NCBI RefSeq assembly: GCF_037055355.1
Contig: NZ_CP146350.1
Span: 8,889,001-8,953,000, forward strand
Direction: 5' to 3'
DNA length: 64,000 nt
Source of the DNA: Streptomyces sp. DG1A-41
Lineage (GTDB): Bacteria > Actinomycetota > Actinomycetes > Streptomycetales > Streptomycetaceae
Shown: positions 38,393 to 46,425 of the stretch, in pieces
How positions within the stretch are numbered: position 1 is the first letter of the stretch
How the letters are laid out: the number at the start of each line of letters is the position of its first letter
Position numbers and translations under genes: made by a program
The notes under the pieces: model-generated
Told to the model about the DNA's origin: nothing
What the model saw: the letters and a program-made list of their open reading frames with translations, nothing else
Database searches by the model: none

Positions 38393-39292
38393 GGGGTCCT
38401 TGCAGAATGATCTTCCTGTGGCACGGTGGAGATGGAAGTGACTGCGTCTTTGTGGGGGTGACCCGTGGCACGGCGGAAGCCGTGGGAGATCAGTGACGAG
38501 CTGTGGGCGGTGATCGAGCCGCTGCTGCCGAAGCATGAACGGCGGTTCCGGCACCCGGGGCGCAAGCGGATCGATGACCGCAAGACGCTGCAGGGTGTGC
38601 TGTTCGTCCTCTACACCGGAATCCAATGGGAGTACCTGCCGCAGGAGTTGGGGTTCGGTTCCGGGCCTACCTGCTGGCGGCGGCTGGCCGAATGGCAGGA
38701 GGCCGGAGTGTGGGAGGAACTCCAGCGGGTGCTGCTGGACCGGTTGCGGGCGGCGGACCGCCTGGACTTCTCCCGCGTCACCGTCGATGCCTCGCACGTG
38801 CAGGCCAAGCGGGGGCGAAGCAGCCCAAAAGTCGGCCCGAGCCCGGTTGACCGTGCACGGCCGGGCTCGAAGCATCACGTCCTGACAGAGGCGCATGGCA
38901 CTCCGCTGCGGGTGTCGCACACCGGCGGGCACCGTAACGACGTCACCCAGCTTCTACCGCTTCTCGACGGGCTGCCGCCGGTGCGGGGCAAGCGCGGGAG
39001 GCCCCGGCGCAAGCCCCGGGCGGTGTATGCCGACCGTGGCTACGACCACGACATCTACCGCCGCCAGCTGCGCGAGCGCGGCATCGTCCCGAAGATCGCC
39101 CGGCGCGGACAGCCACATGGCTCGGGCCTGGGCCGGGTGCGGTGGGTTGCCGAGTCCGCCATCGCCTGGCTCCACAGCCCACGCCGCCTACGGACCCGCT
39201 GGGAAGCCCGCGACGACATGCATGACGCCTTCCTCCAACTCGCCCACTGCATGACCCTTGCCCGCAAACACCCAGCATTCTGAAAGGACCCC
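38393..39292 (+). mobile_element. IS5-family (IS427-like) insertion sequence, intact
   Basis: 900 bp bounded by 16-bp inverted repeats (GGGGTCCTTGCAGAAT at 38393 and its near-complement at 39277-39292, one mismatch). TA is present on both sides (38391-38392, 39293-39294), matching the 2-bp duplication of the IS427 subgroup. It carries one full-length transposase gene. Confidence 0.8.
38465..39283 (+). CDS. IS5-family transposase
   Basis: 272 residues, single frame, DDE type: DFSRVTVDASHVQAKRG (first Asp), AVYADRGYDHD (second Asp) and RWVAESAIAWL (Glu). The N-terminal WEISDELWAVIEPLLP is the usual DUF4096-like domain. GTG 38465 is the start. Length and motifs suggest an active enzyme. Confidence 0.9.
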   Translation: MARRKPWEISDELWAVIEPLLPKHERRFRHPGRKRIDDRKTLQGVLFVLYTGIQWEYLPQELGFGSGPTCWRRLAEWQEAGVWEELQRVLLDRLRAADRLDFSRVTVDASHVQAKRGRSSPKVGPSPVDRARPGSKHHVLTEAHGTPLRVSHTGGHRNDVTQLLPLLDGLPPVRGKRGRPRRKPRAVYADRGYDHDIYRRQLRERGIVPKIARRGQPHGSGLGRVRWVAESAIAWLHSPRRLRTRWEARDDMHDAFLQLAHCMTLARKHPAF

Positions 39293-39294
39293 TA

Positions 39295-40451
39295 CTGAGG
39301 TTTTCGTTAGTTCTGTGGGCGTGGCGGGCTTGTTGGTGGGAGTCTGTTGTCGTGTCTTTCAAGCCTTCGCCTGTTGTCTCCGGGCCTGCCGTTCCTCCCT
39401 TGACGCGACCGCAGTTGGCCGAGGCCCGGCGTGTACGGGCGGCCGAGTTGTTCGAGCAAGAACGTTCGAATGTCGAGATCGCACTGATGCTGGGGGTCAG
39501 CGACGAGAGTGTGCGGCGGTGGAAACGGGTGTGGGAGAAGGCCGGCACTGACGCCTTGCGACGACGCCCGGCCACCGGTCGCCCGCCCAAGCTGGACGAC
39601 GCCCAGGTCGAGCGGGTGCGGACAGCGCTGGAGCAAGGCGCCCAGGCGCACGGCTTCGAGGCCGATCTGTGGACGCTGGAGCGGGTCGGCATGGTCGTCG
39701 AGCGGGTGACGGGGGTGGTTCTGTCGCGTGCATCGATCTGGCGTCTGCTGACCGGTCGGCTGGGGTGGAGTCTGCAGCGCCCGGAACGTCGGGCGGTGGA
39801 GCGGGACGAGTCTGAGATCGCCCGCTGGATCGCGCACGAGTGGCCGCGTAGCAAAAAAGGGCGGTGAACACACGTGCCTGGATCGTGTTCCTCGACGAAT
39901 CAGACGTCTCGTTGTTGCCTCAGATCCGCCGCACTTACGCACCCCGCGGCCGTACTCCGCTCCTGCGGCATCGGCTCAACTGGAAGCGCGCCTCGATGGC
40001 AGCGGCTCTCGGCTATCACGCCACCGACCCCGACCGCGGGCCCCGTCTGTGTTTCCACCTCAAGCCCGGCAGCTACGACACCACCGCTCTCATCGAGGTC
40101 CTCAAACAGCTCAAAGCGTTCTATCGCGGAGAGCGGGTGGTCCTGGTCTGGGACGGCCTGTCCGCCCACTGGAGCCGGGCCATGCGCGCCTGGGTCGCCG
40201 AACAGAACTGGCTCACCCTCGAGCGATTACCCGCTTACGCTCCCGAGCTCAACCCGGTGGAACTGCTGTGGTCATCGCTCAAGAAACGCGAACTCGCCAA
40301 CCTTGCCGGCAACCACCTCGCCGATGTCGCCGACGCCACCGAACAAGGCATCCGCCGCATCAACCAGAGCCAGCATCTGCCATGGTCCTTCCTCACCCAC
40401 ACCGGCCTGACCATCCACCCGCCAACCCCACAGAACTAACGAAAACCTCAG
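39295..40451 (+). mobile_element. IS630-family insertion sequence, intact, inserted at the end of the IS5 element
   Basis: Perfect inverted repeats of about 25 bp (CTGAGGTTTTCGTTAGTTCT...) bound the element, and TA lies on both sides (39293-39294, 40452-40453), the IS630/Tc1 target duplication. The left TA is the same TA that flanks the right end of the IS5 element. Confidence 0.85.
39352..40439 (+). CDS. IS630-family transposase in two frames (probable programmed -1 frameshift)
   Basis: Frame 1 (39352-39867, 171 residues) has the HTH part; frame 2 (39864-40439) has the DDE domain (FLDESDVSLLPQ, VWDGLSAHWS, NPVELLWSSL). The shift point is a run of six A followed by G at 39853-39859, a classical slippery stretch used by IS elements. 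A joined product would be about 360 residues. The layout is a normal feature of many IS630 members and not decay. Confidence 0.85.
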
Positions 40452-40589
40452 TAAGATAGTTTTCCAATTTCTGACTTCGAACCTCGCCTCGTACGTGCTC
40501 ACTCGTTGGGGGATTCGCCGGGCGCGCTGACGGCCCTCGCATGACCATGCGTTCTGGCACGGAATCACGTTCATACGAAGGCCGCAGAG

Positions 40590-40770
40590 GTGAGCGTGCT
40601 GGACCAGAATGCCCGACGGGACGCGTTCGACTTCACGTCACACTTCCGGGACGACTACTACAGGTGTCTGACCCGGCGGGGTGACATGCTGTTCGAACTC
40701 ACGGACGCGATGCTGTGCGCGGCGGCCGTCCGTTCGCTCCACGACGTCCTGCCGCCCGGTCCTCTCGGGC
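40590..40770 (+). pseudogene. IS701-like transposase N-terminal fragment
   Basis: The GTG frame begins SVLDQNARRDAFDFTSHFRDDYYRCL, here described by its central block RRDAFDFTSHFRDDYYRCL, followed by LFELTDAMLC. This matches the first 60 residues of a common Streptomyces IS701/NF041680-type transposase, after which homology stops. Confidence 0.6.
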
Positions 40771-40780
40771 GCGGAGCTCG

Positions 40781-40950
40781 TGCGGCTTGGTCGACGAGCC
40801 CCGGCCGGGCCGGCCACCCACCATCAGCGTGGATCAGATAGAAGCGGTCGTGGTCACGACGCTGGAGGAGACCCCCGAAGAACGCCACCCACTGGTCGCG
40901 GAAGTCGATGGCGGAGCACAGCGGCCTGTCGAAGTCCACGGCCCTCACAC
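40781..40950 (+). pseudogene. IS630-family transposase relic (frameshifted)
   Basis: LVDEPRPGRPPTISVDQIEA is followed, after a one-base shift, by PKNATHWSRKSMAEHSGLSK, the typical IS630 helix-turn-helix linker. Both ends are missing. It is fused directly to the IS701 fragment. Confidence 0.7.
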
Positions 40951-40987
40951 CTGCGGCACAGTGACCGGCATGACCGAGAGCGGCGCA

Positions 40988-42334
40988 TCACACCTCCCCG
41001 CCCTTGCGCAGCGCGCTCCACGTCGTCGGTCCCACGATCCCGTCCGCGTCCAGCCCGGTTCGCTTCTGGAAGGTGACGACCGCCCCATGGGTCAGCGGCC
41101 CGAAGTCGCCGTCCACCTCGCCGACTTCGGTGATGCCGTGCAGGTACCGGAGCAGGCACTGGGCCTCACGGACCTGGCTGCCGCCGTCGCCCTGGGCGAT
41201 GACGAAGTCCCATGTGCTGTTCCAGCCCGCGGTGTAGCCGCGGCCGTGCTGCTCGTCTTCGTACACCGCGGGCTTCTCGCAGCTGGGAGGCGCCGCGGCG
41301 GCGGGGGCGTCATCGCGCAGGGCGTATGTCACCGTCGTCGCGCCCAGGGCGGCGGCCACGAGGAGCGCCGCGACCAGCACCGGGCGCCGCCACCGCCGGG
41401 GCCGCAGACGTGGCAGCCGGGCCGACCGGGAGGCGCCCGCGGCCTGTTCCACCCGGCGCAGGAGTGCCCGGGTGTCGGGGACACGAGCGGCGCGTTCGCT
41501 GTGCGTGGGGGCCAGGCAGTCCCGGACGATCTCCTGCCAGGTCTCCGGGAGTTCGGGGGACAGCCGCAGCTCCTCGGCGCCGCCCGAGTAGCGCGTCGCC
41601 GCGTCGGTGCGTGCCTCTGTGCTGCCGCCCGGCAGCGGGAAGGAGTCCGTCAGGACGAGGTGCGCGATGACGCCGAATGCCCAGATGTCGGCGGAGGGGC
41701 GGATCCGGGTGCCCCGCTCGTCGATTTCGGGCCAGAGCAGCTCCGGCGGCGTGTAGTCCGGGGTGGCGAACGCGGGTGCGTAGGCGTGGGTGCCCTGCAG
41801 CTCGGAGGCCAGGTTGAAGTCGGCGAGCCGTACCGAACCGTCCTTCATCAGCAGCACGTTGGCGGGCTTCAGGTCCCCGTGCACCCAGCCCGCCTGATGC
41901 AGCTGGTGCAGGCCCTCGCAGATCTGGGCGAGCAGCGCGGGCCCTGCCTCCGGCTTCGGCGTGTGCTCCAGTACGGCGTCCAGGGAGCCCTCGGCGCGCT
42001 CCAGTACCAGGACGGTGGCGCCGTCGAGTTCGGGGTGGTGCGGGTCGTCGACCGTGAGCGTGTCGTACATCCGGATCAGGCGCGGTGCGCGCAGTCTCTC
42101 CAGCAACTCCACCTCGCGCTCGGCCAGTTCGCGCAGGTGACGTAACTGGCGCGGGGTGCGGGTGCCGGTGGGCAGGAACTTCAGCGCCGCCTGGCGGGGG
42201 AGTTCCGGGTCTTCGCCACCGGTGTGTCTGGCCGCGTAGACGGTGGCGAACGCGCCGGAGGCCAGGGGCTCGCGGATCTCCCAGGAGCCCAACCGGTAGC
42301 CCTTCGGCACGCGGACGGCGTACGACCTGTTCAT
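40988..42334 (-). CDS. membrane Ser/Thr protein kinase with peptidoglycan-binding tail
   Basis: 448 residues: kinase domain (about 15-290), one transmembrane helix (about 325-345; VLVAALLVAAALGATTVT), then a PG_binding_1 domain (about 380-448; VDGDFGPLTHGAVVTFQ, GIVGPTTW). The kinase keeps the Lys of AALKF and the catalytic Asp, but HRD reads HGD and DFG reads DFN. The ATG at 42334 overlaps the FHA gene stop (ATGA). The outside domain suggests sensing of cell-wall material, with signalling inside through the FHA partner. Confidence 0.9.
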   Translation of the reverse strand: MNRSYAVRVPKGYRLGSWEIREPLASGAFATVYAARHTGGEDPELPRQAALKFLPTGTRTPRQLRHLRELAEREVELLERLRAPRLIRMYDTLTVDDPHHPELDGATVLVLERAEGSLDAVLEHTPKPEAGPALLAQICEGLHQLHQAGWVHGDLKPANVLLMKDGSVRLADFNLASELQGTHAYAPAFATPDYTPPELLWPEIDERGTRIRPSADIWAFGVIAHLVLTDSFPLPGGSTEARTDAATRYSGGAEELRLSPELPETWQEIVRDCLAPTHSERAARVPDTRALLRRVEQAAGASRSARLPRLRPRRWRRPVLVAALLVAAALGATTVTYALRDDAPAAAAPPSCEKPAVYEDEQHGRGYTAGWNSTWDFVIAQGDGGSQVREAQCLLRYLHGITEVGEVDGDFGPLTHGAVVTFQKRTGLDADGIVGPTTWSALRKGGEV

Positions 42335-43071
42335 CGCACTACCTCGCTCGGGGCCGGGGCGAGCACCGCGAGGTCGTCCTCCCGGATGAGATCGAAGCGG
42401 AGCGCCAGGGACACCAGCGACTCCTTCTTGCCGTTGACGCGCAGACCGGACTCCGCGGTGTCCGGGGCGGGCCGCAGCCGCAGCTTGACGGCGAGGTAGT
42501 CGATGTTCCAGTACACGGCGGAGCGGCTGACCGTGGGCCACACGGACCGCAGCCGGTCCACCAGTTGCTCGACCGCGGGCAGCGGAGCGTGTGGCTCGCC
42601 ACGCAGGCGGGGTTCGCACAGCGCGGCCAGGACCGCGAAGTACCGCTTGGTGCGATCGAGGGCGAACGCCGGTGCGGTCAGGGCCCCGGAGAGCCCGTGG
42701 CGCTCGACACTGCGAAAGGCGTGGCGCGGCGCCCAGACATCGAAGGCGAGCAGGTCGCCGGCGGCGGGCAGCACCACCCGGGAGAACTCGAACGGCACGG
42801 GCGCGTCCAGCCGGCCCGGCGCGACCTTGATGTGCTCGCCTGCACCCTCCGGGTTGTCCACGACGTAGGTCTGGTCCGCGCTGAGATTGCTCAGCAGCCA
42901 GAAGTTCCGGTGTGCCGTGATCTCGCCGGCGACCCGGGGCACCCCTTGGTGGTCGATGGTGAGTCCGCCGTCCGTCCCGGCCCTGCCGAACGTCAGCCGT
43001 TCGCCCGCGGCGATCCTGACCTGCCCGTCCGCGCTGCTGCACGTCGGTGGTACGACGATGACGCTGTACAT
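42331..43071 (-). CDS. FHA-domain protein, partner of the adjacent kinase
   Basis: 246 residues. N-terminal FHA-like beta sandwich (LTFGRAG, AGEITAHRNFWLLSNLS), then a C-terminal helical region resembling a winged helix (PLPAVEQLVDRLRSVWP). FHA domains bind phosphothreonine, so the coupled kinase is the obvious source of its ligand. The 5' flank (43072-43205) is promoter-like noncoding sequence. Confidence 0.82.
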   Translation of the reverse strand: MYSVIVVPPTCSSADGQVRIAAGERLTFGRAGTDGGLTIDHQGVPRVAGEITAHRNFWLLSNLSADQTYVVDNPEGAGEHIKVAPGRLDAPVPFEFSRVVLPAAGDLLAFDVWAPRHAFRSVERHGLSGALTAPAFALDRTKRYFAVLAALCEPRLRGEPHAPLPAVEQLVDRLRSVWPTVSRSAVYWNIDYLAVKLRLRPAPDTAESGLRVNGKKESLVSLALRFDLIREDDLAVLAPAPSEVVR

Positions 43072-43280
43072 GGAGTCGTCCCCCTCCTCCTACGACGCCA
43101 GGGGGCGCAGCCCCCAAGTCCGACGAGGGGGAGGGTAAGGGACGTTCCTGAACGAGTACGAAGCATTGCGCTTGATACGGCGCGTCTGTGAAGAGTTCGT
43201 GAGAGATGGCGGCATCGGTGCAGCGGCCTCGGGCACGACTTGCACGGTGCCGGGACCGGGGTGACGGGGCTACCTCAGAA

Positions 43281-43345
43281 GCGATCCGCTTTCCGGTCAA
43301 CCGGCTTGGTCTGTCGAACAGGGTTCCTGTTCGGGTGTTCCTGCG
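43281..43345 (+). repeat. hairpin-containing repeat, copy 1 (IS-end relic)
   Basis: Shares GGCTTGGTC(T/A)GTCGAACAG, the hairpin CGAACAGG-GTT-CCTGTTCG (43315-43333) and following bases with 52681-52745, in the same orientation. Copy 2 is the left end of an IS5-family element; copy 1 has no transposase beside it. Confidence 0.7.
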
Positions 43346-43385
43346 GTGGCCCAGGCATAACGGTCACCGTGGCAGGATCCGCGGC

Positions 43386-43570
43386 ATGAGGATTGAACAA
43401 GCGGATCGGCCCATCGCCCTGGTCAGCGGGTCCACGTCGAGGATCGGGGAGGCTGGCGACAGACGGGATGCGGGTCGTCGTGCACTCACGGCGCAGTGCG
43501 GAGGCCGGGGAGGCGCTTTTGGCGGAGCTCGCGGGGGCGTACGTGCGGGCGGATCTGGCGGTGGAGGTGG
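43386..43570 (+). pseudogene. short-chain dehydrogenase remnant
   Basis: PIALVSGSTSRIGEA followed, in another frame, by MRVVVHSRRSAEAGEALLAE and ADLAVE: the cofactor-binding beta-alpha-beta of an SDR, with a frameshift and no catalytic part. Confidence 0.5.
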
Positions 43571-43580
43571 CAGCGGGCGG

Positions 43581-43970
43581 TCAGGCGTCAGGGTCGACTT
43601 CGGGGTGCGTGAACCGCACGGGCTTGCCCAGCGACCGGGCGTAGGCGATTTCGGCTCGGGTGCTGTCTCCGATGTAGTCGCCGACTACGAGCACCTCATC
43701 AGCGAGCCGGATCTTCGCTCGGTGCAGATCGTCGAGTCGGACCTTCAGCGCCTCGGCCTCGACAGGATCGGACCAAAGTTCGTGCGGCGACTTCATGTCA
43801 CAGCCCGGTTTGACGACAATCTTTCCGGCTTTGGTCTCCCGCAGATCGGCCTCGGTCATCTCGGTCATGAAGCGGGTGGAGCCGCAGATCACGACGATAT
43901 GCGGGAGGCTCAACAGCTTCTTCGCGTCGGCGAGCTTCTCTTCAGGGGTGAGCAGTTGCGGGTATGACAC
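43581..43970 (-). CDS. nucleoside 2-deoxyribosyltransferase-like / DUF4406-type protein
   Basis: 129 residues. VVICGSTRF starts the Rossmann-like strand, and ADEVLVVGDYIGDSTRAEIAYA is the ligand loop, cited here by its core VVGDYIGDSTRAEIAYA. GTG 43970 follows GGAGGAACCA. Such proteins bind or cleave nucleotides; the real role is unknown. It lies inside the decayed accessory segment. Confidence 0.75.
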   Translation of the reverse strand: MSYPQLLTPEEKLADAKKLLSLPHIVVICGSTRFMTEMTEADLRETKAGKIVVKPGCDMKSPHELWSDPVEAEALKVRLDDLHRAKIRLADEVLVVGDYIGDSTRAEIAYARSLGKPVRFTHPEVDPDA

Positions 43971-44021
43971 TGGTTCCTCCTGGTGGTGTGGTCCAAGGGG
44001 TGCTTGCGGAGACAAGAACGA

Positions 44022-44094
44022 GGGTGTCCAAGATCGTTTTGTGACGAACGATGTGGACACCCTCGCGACAGCCGGCCTGCTCGTATCCCGCTGA
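44022..44094 (+). pseudogene. left-end relic of an IS982-type element
   Basis: GTG at 44041 begins VTNDVDTLATA, the first residues of IS982-type transposases, and breaks off. The start sits inside a long hairpin, GGGTGTCCA at 44022 and TGGACACCC at 44054. Confidence 0.4.
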
Positions 44095-44131
44095 TGGTCC
44101 GGCGAGGCGCAGCCCGGCTGGCCGTCACGCC

Positions 44132-44167
44132 GGGACAGTTGCTCACCGGGCGGTGAGCAACTGTCCC
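44132..44167. terminator. terminator of the arsR gene
   Basis: A perfect 16-bp stem (GGGACAGTTGCTCACC) with a GGGC loop, overlapping the arsR stop codon. Confidence 0.75.
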
Positions 44168-44499
44168 ATCGCGGCCAGCACGGACGCCTCCACCCGGTAG
44201 TACACCCAGGTGCCGCGCCGCTCGGAGGTGAGCAGTCCGGCTTCCTTCAGCTTTTTCAGGTGGTGGGAGACGGTGGGCTGGGAGACGCCGACGTCGGAGA
44301 TGTGGCACACGCATGCCTCTCCGCTGGGGTGTGAGGCGACCGCCGAGAACAGCCGCAGGCGCACCGGGTCGCCGAGCGCCTTGAACATCTTCGCGGTCCG
44401 CTCCGCCTCCTCGGCGGTGAACGGCCGCTCGGTCAGCGGCGGGCAGCACGGCGCCACGGTCTCCGGCTCCAGAGGCGGCAGCACCTTCGTATTCGACAT
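44143..44499 (-). CDS. arsR: ArsR/SmtB-family metalloregulator
   Basis: 118 residues. Winged helix with DVGVSQPTVSHHLKKLKEAG as recognition helices and the metalloid site ACVCHI (CxC) just before it. An extra CC pair lies near residue 18. ATG 44499 was chosen over the upstream MCQHRC start because the operator repeat covers that stretch. Known role: repression relieved by arsenite or antimonite. It sits next to an ArsO-like gene, but no arsenite pump or arsenate reductase is in view. Confidence 0.85.
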   Translation of the reverse strand: MSNTKVLPPLEPETVAPCCPPLTERPFTAEEAERTAKMFKALGDPVRLRLFSAVASHPSGEACVCHISDVGVSQPTVSHHLKKLKEAGLLTSERRGTWVYYRVEASVLAAMGQLLTAR

Positions 44500-44524
44500 G
44501 CATCGATGTTGACACATGTCGAAT
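44491..44524. promoter_or_regulatory. ArsR operator, arsR promoter
   Basis: Perfect inverted repeat ATTCGACATG (44491) / CATGTCGAAT (44515). Within it, ATGTTGACACATGTCGAA (44506-44523) matches a second copy at 45685 at 15 of 18 bases. Confidence 0.6.
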
Positions 44525-44580
44525 CAGTGGGCGAGGGGCGGAGCCGCGTGCGATCACGGGCCGCCCTCGCCGGTCAGCGG

Positions 44581-45654
44581 TTACAGACCGGCGGCGGCCG
44601 GGGCCTTGCGGACGTGTGCGGCCAGCGAGCCGATCACGTACGCGGCGTCCCGGCCGACGCCGCGCAGCGTGTTGGAGGCGAAGGACCGCTGGAACTCCAG
44701 GCCGAGGTAGACCAGTCCGGGATGGGTGACGGAGAGGCCCCCCGCGTGCAGTGGCGCCCCCTGTTCGTCGAGCGCACCGAGCTTGGCCAGGTAGTCGAGG
44801 TGGGGCCGGTATCCGGTGGCGAGCAGGACCACGTCGGCCTTCTCCCGGCTCCCGTCGTCCCACACCACCGCGTCGCCGTCCAGGGCGGTGAACATCGGCC
44901 GCCGCTGAAGCCTCCCCGACTCCAGGGCGTCCTGGTACTCGCCGGTGTCGAGCACGAGAGTGCCGCCGACGTAGTGGAGCAGCCAGTGTGGCGGCAGGTG
45001 GTCGAAGCCGGTGGCTGTCAGCCAGTGGTGCAGATCCCTGCCGTCGCGGATCTGCGGCAGGAAGCGGACCGGGGCGCGGGTGGCCAGGGTCACGGTGGCC
45101 ACCTTGGCCAGTTCGTAGCCGACCTGGACGGCGGAGTTGCCGCCGCCTACCAGCACGACCCGCTTGTCCGCATACGGCTCGGGGTTGCGGTAGTCGGCGA
45201 CATGCAGCACCTCGCCGGCGAAGCCCTGCTGGCCGGGCAGGTCGGGCAGCAGCGGGTTGCCGAAGGCGCCGCTCGCGGCGACGATCCCGGCCGCGCCCAG
45301 GCGGCGGCCGTCGGCGGTGTGCAGGATGAAGCCGGCGCCATCGCTCTCCACGCTCTCGACACGGGCGTGGGTGCGGATCTCCGTGTCCAGCCGGTCCGCG
45401 TAGCGGGTGAGGTAGTCCACGACCTCGTCGCGGTGCGGATAGCGGTCCCCGTCCCCGCCGAACTCCAGGCCCGGCAGGGCGCTGAACCTCGCGGGTGAGA
45501 ATAGTGTGAGGCTGTTGTAGTAGCCAGGCCACGACCCGGCCGCCCGCCCGGACGCCTCCAGTACCACCGGCATCAGCCCTCGCTCGCGCAGGACGTGTGC
45601 GGCGGCGAGCCCGGACTGCCCGCCCCCGATGACCGCGACATCGACGTACTCCAT
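44581..45654 (-). CDS. ArsO-like flavin-containing oxidoreductase
   Basis: 357 residues. FAD site VIGGGQSGLAAA at the N-terminus, NAD(P) site LVGGGNSAVQ near residue 167, and the C-terminal LLATGYRPHLDYL typical of flavoprotein monooxygenases. Next to ArsR it matches ArsO of Streptomyces ars loci, whose substrate is not settled. Transcribed away from the broken ArsT-like gene, with an ArsR-type site between them. Confidence 0.85.
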   Translation of the reverse strand: MEYVDVAVIGGGQSGLAAAHVLRERGLMPVVLEASGRAAGSWPGYYNSLTLFSPARFSALPGLEFGGDGDRYPHRDEVVDYLTRYADRLDTEIRTHARVESVESDGAGFILHTADGRRLGAAGIVAASGAFGNPLLPDLPGQQGFAGEVLHVADYRNPEPYADKRVVLVGGGNSAVQVGYELAKVATVTLATRAPVRFLPQIRDGRDLHHWLTATGFDHLPPHWLLHYVGGTLVLDTGEYQDALESGRLQRRPMFTALDGDAVVWDDGSREKADVVLLATGYRPHLDYLAKLGALDEQGAPLHAGGLSVTHPGLVYLGLEFQRSFASNTLRGVGRDAAYVIGSLAAHVRKAPAAAGL

Positions 45655-45684
45655 GAACCAGACCCCTCAATTCGATGACTGTCT

Positions 45685-45702
45685 ATGTTGACGCTTATCG
45701 AA
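45685..45702. promoter_or_regulatory. second ArsR-type operator
   Basis: ATGTTGACGCTTATCGAA lies in the 107-base divergent gap between the ArsO-like gene and the broken ArsT-like gene, and matches the site before arsR. Confidence 0.5.
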
Positions 45703-45761
45703 GCAGGTGCCATGCTGGCGGCGCAAGTCATCGACGGATGTCGAAGCAAAAAGGAGTCGCG

Positions 45762-46300
45762 GTGAACGCGCCCACCACCACCGAGATGCCTGTCGTGGTC
45801 ATCGGAACCGGCCCGATCGGCCTGGCGTCGAACGCGGCCTTCAGCCGCTGGTCCTTGAGGCCGGAGCGTCCGCGGGAGCCGCAGTGCGCGAGTGGTCACA
45901 CGTGCGGCTGTTCTCCACCTGGGGCGAGGTCACCGATCCGGCTGCCGAGAAGCGGCTGGCGCCCACCGGCTGGACCCAGCCCGACGCGAACACGTACCCC
46001 TCAGGCGGCGACTGGGCCGAGCAGTACCTGCAGCCGCTCGCCGATGCCCTGGGCGAGCGTGTCCGCTTCGGCGCCACCGTCACCGGCGTCTCCCGCACCG
46101 GCCCCGGCCGCGTCGTCGACGCCGACCGCGAGGCCCAGCCCTTCGTCGTGCACTTCACCGCCGCCGACGGCCGCGAGGAGCGCGTCTTCGCCCGCGCGGT
46201 CATCGACGCCTCCGGTACCGGGGCCATTGCCGGGGCCGACGGTGTGCTGTTGTGCCGGCCCACGGGAAGCCAGTGCTGCACGCGGGACCGTGGGTACGTG
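45762..46300 (+). pseudogene. ArsT-like FAD oxidoreductase, broken
   Basis: GTG 45762 after AAAAAGGAG. The frame opens MPVVVIGTGPIGLASNA, then loses a few codons and shifts frame to LQPLVLEAGASAGAAVREWS, and continues to ARAVIDASGTG before homology ends. The NADPH part and C-terminus are gone. It pairs with the ArsO-like gene as in other Streptomyces ars loci. Confidence 0.75.
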
Positions 46301-46386
46301 ACCGGGGCCCCGGCGCGGACTCAGGCCCTGCCGCTGCTGATGACAGTGGGTACGGACGCACACGGACCGCAGGCGTGCCCGCGCGC

Positions 46387-46420
46387 GAGTGAGCCTGGCC
46401 CGACCGGGCCAGGCTCACTC
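46387..46420. terminator. terminator of the SDR gene
   Basis: A perfect 15-bp stem (GAGTGAGCCTGGCCC) with a 4-base loop, 6 bases beyond the SDR stop. Confidence 0.8.
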
Positions 46421-46425
46421 GGGCA

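Noticed and set aside
39352..40439. IS630 transposase as a frameshift pseudogene
   Set aside because: The slippery A6G run and intact frames fit programmed frameshifting, normal for this family.
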